This document shows, in pieces, positions 26,196-32,301 of a stretch of DNA of 48,690 nt. The notes beneath the pieces were generated by a model. The model did no database searches. It saw only the letters and a program-made list of their open reading frames with translations, and was not told where the DNA came from. The position numbers were made by a program, and so were the translations under genes. The stretch comes from Alphaproteobacteria bacterium (GTDB lineage: Bacteria > Pseudomonadota > Alphaproteobacteria > UBA828), in contig JAJDXK010000089.1 of the NCBI GenBank assembly GCA_022823305.1, positions 1 to 48,690 on the forward strand, read 5' to 3'. How positions within the stretch are numbered: position 1 is the first letter of the stretch; each line of letters begins with the position of its first letter.

Positions 26196-27379
26196 AGGTC
26201 GCGGTCGTCAATCTCGGCGCCATCGTCTCCGGAGACTGGCGCGCGCCCTTCGTGGACGGCGATTCCCTGATGGCGGACGACGGCCGGCTGGTGGCCGTGG
26301 GCGAGGTGGACTCCGCTGCCCTCGACGCCTGCGACGTGGTCATCGACGCCGGCGGGGCGACGGCGATCCCGGGGCTGATCGATTCCCAGGTCCACGTCAC
26401 CTTCGGCGACTTCACGCCGCGCCAGAACACCGTGGGCTACCTCACCAGCTATGTCCACGGCGGCACCACCACGGCGATCTCCGCCTCCGAGGTGCACGTG
26501 CCGGGGCGGCCGAAGGACCCGGCCGGGGTCAAGGCGCTGGCGGTGGCGGCCTTCAAGTGCTTCGAGCACTACCGGCCGGGCGGCATGCGGGTGCACGGCG
26601 GCTCCATCATCCTGGAGCCGGGGCTGACCCGTGCCGACTTCGACGACGTGCACCGGGACGGCGTCTGGCTCGCCAAGGCGGGCTTCGGCGGGGTGAAGTC
26701 CGCCCGCGAGTACGTGGCGCTCTGCCGCGATGCGCGCGAGGCGGGGCTGCTCACGACGCTGCACACCGGCGGCGCCTCGATCCCCGGCTCCTTCCCCATC
26801 ACCGGCGCGGACCTGATCGCCATCGACCCGGTGGTCTCCTTCCACATCAACGGCGGGCCGGTCGCCATCGAGGACAGGTACTTCGAGCAGGTGGCGGCGG
26901 AGACGCGCATCGCCATGCAGGTCTGCACCGCCGGCAACCTGCGCACCACGCTGCTCTGCGCCGAGGCCGCGCGCAGGCACGACGCCTTCGACCGCTTCCT
27001 GATCGCGACCGACACGCCCACGGGAAGCGGCGTCATGCCCCTCGGCATGATCTACACCATGGTCCACGTCGCCTCGCTGGCGGGCTTCGACCCGACCTGG
27101 ACCATCGCCGCGGCGACGGGGAACGTGGCCGAGATCTACGGGCTGAACAGCGGTTTTCTCAGGCCCGGACGGGATGCGGACGTGGTCATCGTCGACGCGC
27201 CGCTGGGCGCCACGAAGCCGGACGCGCTCGCCACCATGAGCAACGGCGACCCGGTCGCCATCGGCGCGGTCATCAGCGACGGGGTGCCGCGCTTCGTCGG
27301 CCGCAGCCGCAACACCCCGCCGACCACGCGCCCCGTCACCGTCGCCCGCTGCGCGGTGCCCGCTCCCTTCGCGACCTAG
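26192..27379 (+). CDS. Enamidase-like amidohydrolase with altered metal motif
   Basis: 395 residues from GTG (overlapping the previous stop). It shares with enamidase of the Eubacterium barkeri nicotinate pathway, from memory, many co-linear segments: N-terminal NLGAIVSGDW, the PGRPKD loop after a conserved His, VHGGSIILEPGLT, LHTGGASIPGS, FHINGGP, DTPTGSG with PLGM, ATGNVAEIYGLNSG and SRNTPPT. Enamidase opens the cyclic enamide of tetrahydro-6-oxonicotinate to formylglutarate and ammonia. Here the HxH metal motif on strand 1 reads Gln66-Val-His68 instead of His-Val-His; the other ligand candidates remain. The nucleotides at 26387-26389 are CAG, so this is not a frame problem. The substrate may be another lactam or enamide. 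Confidence 0.85.
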   Translation: MKVAVVNLGAIVSGDWRAPFVDGDSLMADDGRLVAVGEVDSAALDACDVVIDAGGATAIPGLIDSQVHVTFGDFTPRQNTVGYLTSYVHGGTTTAISASEVHVPGRPKDPAGVKALAVAAFKCFEHYRPGGMRVHGGSIILEPGLTRADFDDVHRDGVWLAKAGFGGVKSAREYVALCRDAREAGLLTTLHTGGASIPGSFPITGADLIAIDPVVSFHINGGPVAIEDRYFEQVAAETRIAMQVCTAGNLRTTLLCAEAARRHDAFDRFLIATDTPTGSGVMPLGMIYTMVHVASLAGFDPTWTIAAATGNVAEIYGLNSGFLRPGRDADVVIVDAPLGATKPDALATMSNGDPVAIGAVISDGVPRFVGRSRNTPPTTRPVTVARCAVPAPFAT

Positions 27380-27452
27380 GCCGAGCAGCGCCTGGCGCAG
27401 CATCCGGTCTTGCCCGGTCACAGCGTTCCGAAGGGCTCCCACCTCCCCCTGT

Positions 27453-27529
27453 CCCCCTCCTCCCAGGAGGAGGGGGAACGTAGGCGGCACCGCCCGTTCT
27501 CCCTCTCCTCCCCGGCGGGGAGGAGAGGG
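27453..27529. repeat. Pair of GC-rich palindromes, dispersed-repeat type
   Basis: Two perfect hairpins lie between the convergent enamidase and vapC genes. The first has 11-bp arms at 27453-27463 and 27466-27476 with a 2-base loop; the second has 13-bp arms at 27501-27513 and 27517-27529 with a 3-base loop. The flanks (CACCTCCCCCTG and CCGGGGTGAGG) are the kind seen in dispersed intergenic palindromes of GC-rich proteobacteria. A weaker 7-bp hairpin follows at 27556-27573. No U-run follows either strong stem, so a canonical intrinsic terminator is not shown, although they may stop transcription in both directions. Confidence 0.65.
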
Positions 27530-27620
27530 CCGGGGTGAGGTGGGGGTTTTTGAGCGGCTTCGTATGCGAAGCCAAGTACGTGCGGCGGCTGGGTACGACC
27601 CCGTTCGGTCGGATACTGCC

Positions 27621-28034
27621 CTAGCGCAGGGCGTCGATGGTCTGGACGTGGCCGGCTGCGGCGTAGGACAGGATGGCGTAGTCGGCGGTGAGCAGGGGGG
27701 CGCCGTGGTGCCGGGCCGTCGCGACGATGAGGCGATCCGCGGGATCGGCGGGGAATGCGCCGGGCAGCCGGCCGCTCTCGACGGCGATCGCGGGCTCGAT
27801 CGGAAGCAGCCCGACCCCCGGCAGGGCGAGGACCGCCATGATCCACTCCCTGACCTCGCGCGCGAGGCGGAGGCGGCCCTTCTCGGCCAGCAGGGCGATT
27901 TCCCAGGGGGTGATGGCGGAGATGCCCAGGCCGTCCGCCTGCTCCGCAGCCGCGATCGCGGCGCGAGCGTCCGCGCCGAGCCGCCGCTCGTCGTCGATGG
28001 CCCAGATCAGGGCATGCGTGTCGAGCAGGATCAC
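27621..28034 (-). CDS. PIN-domain toxin, VapC family
   Basis: 137 residues from a GTG at 28034 that overlaps the antitoxin stop (GTGA). PIN-domain acidic residues are visible: Asp5 in LLDTHALIWA, Glu in ITPWEIALL, Asp in DPADRLIVATA, and Asp in LLTADYAIL. VapC toxins are Mg-dependent ribonucleases, usually cutting tRNA or rRNA, and are neutralised by the adjacent antitoxin. Order (antitoxin first) and coupling are standard for type II toxin-antitoxin loci. The RNA target is unknown. Confidence 0.92.
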   Translation of the reverse strand: MILLDTHALIWAIDDERRLGADARAAIAAAEQADGLGISAITPWEIALLAEKGRLRLAREVREWIMAVLALPGVGLLPIEPAIAVESGRLPGAFPADPADRLIVATARHHGAPLLTADYAILSYAAAGHVQTIDALR

Positions 28035-28273
28035 CGCGCGGCGTTCCAGTCGGCGGGGTCGGCGGCAGGCCCGAAGGGGTCCTCGTAGGCCAGCACCGAC
28101 CCCTTCATCGCGCCGATGACCGATCGCACCCCGTGCTCCGGCCGCACCGGCGAGAGCACGGCGACCGGCTTGCCCCGGTTGGTAATCGTCACCGGCTCGC
28201 CGTCCTCGGCCATCTCGTTGATAAGACGGAGACATTTCGCCTGGAAGGCCGCGGCCGCAATCGTCTTGCCCAT
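28031..28273 (-). CDS. Phd/YefM-type antitoxin
   Basis: 80 residues. The N-terminal DNA-binding Phd fold is seen in QAKCLRLINEMAEDGEPVTITNRGKPVAVL, which has the family's characteristic E-PVTITNRGKPVAVL pattern; the C-terminal tail (residues 50-80) would bind and inhibit the PIN toxin. It overlaps the toxin gene by four bases. Phd antitoxins repress their own promoter, and an AT-rich, palindrome-filled stretch lies just upstream at 28291-28322. A decayed relative of this gene lies at 29208-29368. Confidence 0.9.
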   Translation of the reverse strand: MGKTIAAAAFQAKCLRLINEMAEDGEPVTITNRGKPVAVLSPVRPEHGVRSVIGAMKGSVLAYEDPFGPAADPADWNAAR

Positions 28274-28290
28274 GAGCCCCGCCCGCCCGT

Positions 28291-28322
28291 TATTAAGTAC
28301 ATGTAATATATACGTAGTAGTA
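28291..28322 (-). promoter_or_regulatory. AT-rich promoter/operator of the phd-vapC locus
   Basis: A striking AT-rich island in GC-rich surroundings, immediately upstream of the antitoxin ATG. It contains the overlapping palindromes TACATGTA (28298-28305), TATATA (28307-28312) and TACGTA (28311-28316). The minus-strand TATATT is a plausible -10 box. Autoregulation by the antitoxin, as in other Phd systems, would use such sites. A related island precedes the antitoxin remnant at 29381-29410. Confidence 0.55.
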
Positions 28323-28381
28323 AGAGGCGAATCAAGCCCGTGAGGAACGGCCACAGCGCGCCCGCGGGCGCCGCCTGGCCC

Positions 28382-29041
28382 TCAGTCGATCTCGTCCTCG
28401 GGCACGATCCAGGGCTCCTGCAGCGCCGCGTCGCGCCATTCGACGAAGGCCGACAGGCTCAGCACGGCGCGGCTGTAGGCGGCGCAGGTCTCGTCGAGCG
28501 GGACGCCGTAGGTGTCGAGCCGGGTCACCACCGGCGCGAACATGGCGTCGGCCGCGCCGAAGGCGCCGAAGAGGAAGTCGCCGCCGGCGCCAAAGCGCAC
28601 CCGGCAGTCGCGCCAGATGGCGCGGATGCGGGCGATGTCGGCCTCGACCCCCGGCCCCCGGCCTTTTCCCTCGAGGTCGCGGCGGCGCAGGTTCATGGGC
28701 ATGTGCGTGCGCAGGGCGCCGAACCCTGCGTGCATCTCGTTGGCGACCGCGCGGGCCTCGGCGCGGGCGTCGCGGTCCTCGGGCCAGAGGCCCGCGTCCG
28801 GGTAGAGCTCGTTGACGTATTCCAGGATCGCGAGCGTCTCCCAGATCGTGCGCTCGCCGTGCAGCAGCACGGGTACCCGGCCGGAGGGAGAGAGCGCGGC
28901 GATGGCCTCCTTCCAGTTCTCGTCGAAGAGCAGGAGCAGCCGCTCGTCGAAGGGAATGCCGGCGTGGCGCATGGCGAGCCAGGGCCTGAGCGACCATGAC
29001 GAGTAGTTCTTGTTGCCGATCACCAGGGTGAGCTCGCTCAT
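28382..29041 (-). CDS. Glutathione S-transferase family protein
   Basis: 219 residues. The N-terminal thioredoxin-like domain (1-80) has IGNKNYSSWSLRPWLAMRHAG, where a Ser is the likely glutathione-activating residue, then GRVPVLLHG (cis-Pro loop) and IWETLAILEYVNE, the glutathione gamma-Glu site. The C-terminal helical domain follows. This subgroup is common in Proteobacteria as uncharacterised GSTs. It is flanked by the intact toxin-antitoxin pair and by the antitoxin remnant, with no operon partner. Confidence 0.92.
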   Translation of the reverse strand: MSELTLVIGNKNYSSWSLRPWLAMRHAGIPFDERLLLLFDENWKEAIAALSPSGRVPVLLHGERTIWETLAILEYVNELYPDAGLWPEDRDARAEARAVANEMHAGFGALRTHMPMNLRRRDLEGKGRGPGVEADIARIRAIWRDCRVRFGAGGDFLFGAFGAADAMFAPVVTRLDTYGVPLDETCAAYSRAVLSLSAFVEWRDAALQEPWIVPEDEID

Positions 29042-29207
29042 GGTGCTTGCCGCTCCTTTCGTCGATTCCCGTCGTGCGGGCGCCTAATAGCACCTGTTGC
29101 CGCGCGCCGCCACGGGCAGGCGGTCTCGCGGGTGGCGTCGATGGCACGGCGTTGCCCGCCCCTGGCGCAGGCGAGGATGGCGACATCGCCGGTCACAGCG
29201 GTGCGCC

Positions 29208-29368
29208 GCAATGGCGGACGCCTCCGGTTCGGCCCGCACCGGGCGAGCGTGACGGCCGCGCGGTCGCGCCGGGGGATCGTCACGGGCTCGCCATCGTCCC
29301 CATCTCGTTGATAAGACGGAAATAATCCGCCTGAGACGCGACGGCCGCGACGCTCTTGCCTGTTTCTA
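29208..29368 (-). pseudogene. Decayed Phd/YefM antitoxin gene
   Basis: Reading the minus strand from 29368 gives ETGKSVAAVASQADYFRLINEMGT. After a one-base loss near 29287 another frame resumes with EPVTIPRRDRAAVTLARCGPNRR. The two halves align with the intact antitoxin at 28031-28273 (GKTIAAAAFQAKCLRLINEMAED, then GEPVTITNRGKPVAVL). The start codon is also lost (ACA where ATG is expected) and no toxin gene follows, so this is a remnant of a second toxin-antitoxin locus. The AT-rich leader upstream survives. Confidence 0.75.
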
Positions 29369-29380
29369 CCCCCTTGCCCC

Positions 29381-29410
29381 TATAAAATATATATGTAAAG
29401 AACGTACATA
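29381..29410 (-). promoter_or_regulatory. Relict AT-rich operator of the antitoxin remnant
   Basis: An AT-rich stretch upstream of the antitoxin pseudogene, containing TATAAAATATATATG and the inverted repeat TATGTA (29392-29397) / TACATA (29405-29410) with a 7-base gap. It resembles the island before the intact locus. Apart from this and the pseudogene, the rest of the gap 29042-29524 shows no gene that I can support. Confidence 0.45.
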
Positions 29411-29524
29411 ATTCAGTCGGCCTTGAGGCCGGCAGGCAAGCGAATCCGGGGGGCTCTCGGCGCAGGGGGGGGCGTCCCGCGCGACGGCAGCGGCCGCAGG
29501 CCGGCCGCCGTGAGCGGCAAGGAG

Positions 29525-30223
29525 CTAGCCGTCGCTCGCCTCGGCGCCGCTCATGAGCTGGGAGAAGCGCACCGGCAGGATCTCCTCGGTCTCGATGCGC
29601 CCATCGCCGTCCTTGGTGACCAGCAGCAGGCGCTGGTCGTCCTCCAGCCCGGCCGGGATCACCATGCGCCCGCCGCGCTTGAGCTGCTGCAGCAGCGCCG
29701 GCGGGATCAGGTCGGGCGCGGCGGTGGCGATGATGCGCTCGAAGGGCGCGTGGTCGGGCCAGCCGAGGCTGCCGTCGCCGATGCGGAAGCGGATGTTGCC
29801 GTAGCCCTGCTCGCCGAGGCGGCGGCGTCCGCTCTGGGCCAGCTCCTCGACCACCTCCACCGTGTAGACCTCGGCCGCGAGCTCGGCCAGCAGCGCCGCC
29901 TGGTAGCCGAGGCCCGTGCCGATCTCGAGCACCCGGTGCCCGGGTCCGATCTCCAGCAGGTCGGTCATCAGGGCGACGATGAAGGGCTGCGAGATGGTCT
30001 TGCCGCAGCCGATCGGGAGCGGCGAATCGAGGTAGGCGTAGAGCGCCATCTCCACCGGCACGTAGGCGTGGCGCGGAATCCGCCCGATCGCCTCCATGAC
30101 CGAGCCCGCGATCTCGGCGCGTCCGGTCTTGCCGCCGACGTGGTCGGCGTGGAGCGCCACCTGCTCCACCATGGTCCGGCGCAGGATCGCGAACTGGTCC
30201 TCGTTGGCGTTCGCCGCCGTCAT
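29525..30223 (-). CDS. pcm: Protein-L-isoaspartate O-methyltransferase (copy 2)
   Basis: 232 residues. GKTISQPFIVALMTDLLEIG and LEIGTGLGYQAALL (SAM motif I) place it in the PIMT family, as does IIATAAPDLIPPAL (motif II). It differs clearly from the copy at 21461-22138 outside these motifs, so the two are old paralogues or one was acquired, rather than a recent duplication. It repairs isoaspartyl damage in proteins if active. There is no operon partner on its strand. Upstream lies a 254-base gap with a short direct repeat. Confidence 0.92.
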   Translation of the reverse strand: MTAANANEDQFAILRRTMVEQVALHADHVGGKTGRAEIAGSVMEAIGRIPRHAYVPVEMALYAYLDSPLPIGCGKTISQPFIVALMTDLLEIGPGHRVLEIGTGLGYQAALLAELAAEVYTVEVVEELAQSGRRRLGEQGYGNIRFRIGDGSLGWPDHAPFERIIATAAPDLIPPALLQQLKRGGRMVIPAGLEDDQRLLLVTKDGDGRIETEEILPVRFSQLMSGAEASDG

Positions 30224-30283
30224 GGCTTGTCACCGCGTCCCGGCCGTGCGCTCGCGGGCATCGCGCCCGCCCGTCGCCCCGAA

Positions 30284-30320
30284 GGGGCGCCACCCAGGAT
30301 ACCCCGAGGGGCGCCACCCA
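30284..30320. repeat. Short direct repeat
   Basis: GGGGCGCCACCCA occurs at 30284-30296 and again at 30308-30320, with 11 bases between. It is in the gap between pcm copy 2 and the acyltransferase. Its function is unknown; it could be a degenerate intergenic repeat. Confidence 0.5.
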
Positions 30321-30477
30321 TTGAGGCCCTCATTGCTGCTATAAGTAGCGCATCTGGGGTAGAGCCGCGAGCCCAGTTGGCACCCATGTCAGTCAAGGCC
30401 CTCTGCCGGGACCGCCCTTGCCCGGGGAACCCACCGGGATCGGAAGGCCCCTGTCCGCCCGGGCGCGAGAGCCGCGC

Positions 30478-31953
30478 GTGAGCGAAGCGCTGGCGATCCC
30501 GCTCTGGATCCTCGGCGTGGTCGGCGCGCTCGCGCTCTGGGCCGCGCTCGACCGCATCCTGATGCCGGGCGCGCGCTGGTTCCTGCGCCGCCGCCTCAAC
30601 CGCATGATCGAAGAGGTCAACACGCGGCTGGAGCTGCAGATCGCGCCCTTCCAGCAGACCAGGCGCCGGGTCCTCATCGACCAGCTCAGCTACGACCCCG
30701 AGATCATGCAGGCGATCGACGCCGAGGCTCAGGCCACCGGCACGCCGCGCGAGGTGCTGAGCCGGCAGGTGGAGCGCTACGCCCGCGAGATCGTCCCTTC
30801 CTTCAACGCCTACGCCTATTTCCGCATCGCCTATCACGTCGCCCGGCGCGCGGTGGAGACCCTCTACCGCGTGCGCCTGGGCTATTCCGACGACGAGGCG
30901 CTGGCCCGCATCGAGCCCGGCGCCAGCGTGGTCTTCGTGATGAACCACCGCAGCAACATGGACTACGTGATCGTCGCCTACATGGCGGCGCACCGCTCCG
31001 CGCTGAGCTACGCCGTCGGCGAATGGGCGCGGGTCTGGCCGCTGCGCATGCTGGTGCGCTCGCTGGGCGCCTACTTCGTCCGGCGCGGCTCGGGCAGCCG
31101 GCTCTACCGCCAGGTGCTGGCGCGCTACGTGCAGGCGGCCACGGCGGGCGGCGTGGTGCAGGCGGTCTATCCCGAAGGCGGGCTCAGCCGCGACGGCCGC
31201 CTGCGCAAGCCGAAGCTCGGGCTGATCAACTACATGGTCTCGTCCTTCGACCCGGAGGGCGCGCGCGACCTCGTCTTCGTGCCCGTCGGCATCAACTACG
31301 ACCGCGTGCTGGAGGACCGCATGCTGGTGCGCGCCCCCGGCCCCGGCGAGCCCCGGCGCAGCCGGGCGCGCGTGCTCGCGACCGCGTTCCGCTTCGCCGC
31401 CCACAACGTGAGCCTGATGATCCGGCGGCGCTGGTACCGCTTCGGCTACGCCTGCGTGAACTTCGCCGCGCCCATCTCCATGCGGGCCTACGTCAGGGAG
31501 CGCGGCGTGGACTTCCGCGCGCTCGATCCCGAGGCCCGCTTCGAGGCGGTGGAGCGGCTCGGCGGCGAGCTGCTGGAGGCCATCGCCCAGGCGATCCCGG
31601 TGCTGCCCGTCTCGCTGGTGGCGACGGTGTTCGTGCGCGCGGGCGACGAGGCGCTCGGCCTGCTCGAGGTCAAGGCGCGGACCCAGGCGCTGATTGACGG
31701 GCTGGAGCGCGCGGGCGCCTACGTCCACGTGCCGAGGGCCGACCGCGACTACGCCGTCACGGTAGGCCTGCGCATGCTGACGCTGCGCCACTTCGTGACC
31801 GAGGCGGACGGGCTCTTCCGCGCCAACGCGGGCGAGCGCGACATGCTGCGCTACTACGCCAACGCCATCGAGCACTTCCTTCCGGAGGAGAAGGAGGAAG
31901 GCGGGGCGGGCAGGGAGTCCGCACCGGCGACGGCGGCCGCCGGCGCGGCCTGA
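30478..31953 (+). CDS. Phospholipid acyltransferase (PlsB/PlsC-like)
   Basis: 491 residues from GTG at 30478 (a TTG at 30418 is an alternative). A hydrophobic N-terminal segment (about residues 5-27, LAIPLWILGVVGALALWAAL) anchors it in the membrane. The acyltransferase block I is NHRSNMDYVIVAYM (H-x4-D), followed by a YAVGEWARVWPLRML segment, FVRRGSGSRLYRQVL and the PEGGLSRDGR motif (block III). These fit glycerol-3-phosphate 1-acyltransferase-like enzymes of phospholipid synthesis. The length is between PlsC (~250) and PlsB (~800), and such mid-size forms occur in Alphaproteobacteria. The acceptor specificity is not assigned. Confidence 0.85.
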   Translation: MSEALAIPLWILGVVGALALWAALDRILMPGARWFLRRRLNRMIEEVNTRLELQIAPFQQTRRRVLIDQLSYDPEIMQAIDAEAQATGTPREVLSRQVERYAREIVPSFNAYAYFRIAYHVARRAVETLYRVRLGYSDDEALARIEPGASVVFVMNHRSNMDYVIVAYMAAHRSALSYAVGEWARVWPLRMLVRSLGAYFVRRGSGSRLYRQVLARYVQAATAGGVVQAVYPEGGLSRDGRLRKPKLGLINYMVSSFDPEGARDLVFVPVGINYDRVLEDRMLVRAPGPGEPRRSRARVLATAFRFAAHNVSLMIRRRWYRFGYACVNFAAPISMRAYVRERGVDFRALDPEARFEAVERLGGELLEAIAQAIPVLPVSLVATVFVRAGDEALGLLEVKARTQALIDGLERAGAYVHVPRADRDYAVTVGLRMLTLRHFVTEADGLFRANAGERDMLRYYANAIEHFLPEEKEEGGAGRESAPATAAAGAA

Positions 31954-32247
31954 TCACTCCACGGCTTCGACGAAGTAGACGCTGCTGTTGGAGGCGCGGA
32001 AGCGCATCGGCAGGATCGCCTGATATTCGGGCGAGTTGTACCAGGTCTTGGCCACGTCCATGCTCGGGAAGCGGATGATGACGATCCTGGGCGGCTTCGC
32101 CATGCCGTCCATGTGGGCGACGTTGGTGGTGGCTGCGATCAGCTCGCCGCCATGGGCCGCGACCGAGGGGCCGGCCTTCTCGGCGTACTCGTCCATGAGC
32201 GCCTGATCGGTCACTTGCGATTCGGAGATGAGATAGGCAGCGGGCAT
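31954..32247 (-). CDS. DUF1330 family protein
   Basis: 97 residues, the size of the family's dimeric alpha-beta (ferredoxin-like) fold. Segments are MPAAYLISESQVTDQALMDEY, the middle PRIVIIRFPSMDVAKTWYNSPEYQ, then the terminal LPMRFRASNSSVYFVEAVE in pieces. The function is unknown. The stop abuts the acyltransferase stop (convergent). It is 54 bases downstream of the Old Yellow Enzyme-type gene and on the same strand, so the two are probably co-transcribed. Confidence 0.9.
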   Translation of the reverse strand: MPAAYLISESQVTDQALMDEYAEKAGPSVAAHGGELIAATTNVAHMDGMAKPPRIVIIRFPSMDVAKTWYNSPEYQAILPMRFRASNSSVYFVEAVE

Positions 32248-32301
32248 CGTCGTCCTCCCTCGTCGGATTGAAGCGTGTCGCGTGCGCGGCGGGGCCGCCG
32301 C

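Noticed and set aside
27556..27573. 7-bp hairpin considered as an intrinsic terminator
   Set aside because: The T-run lies on the wrong side for the strand that would need termination, so it does not fit the terminator pattern.
29042..29207. Remnant of a VapC toxin after the antitoxin pseudogene
   Set aside because: No PIN motif or acidic residue pattern survives in any frame; the region is called empty.
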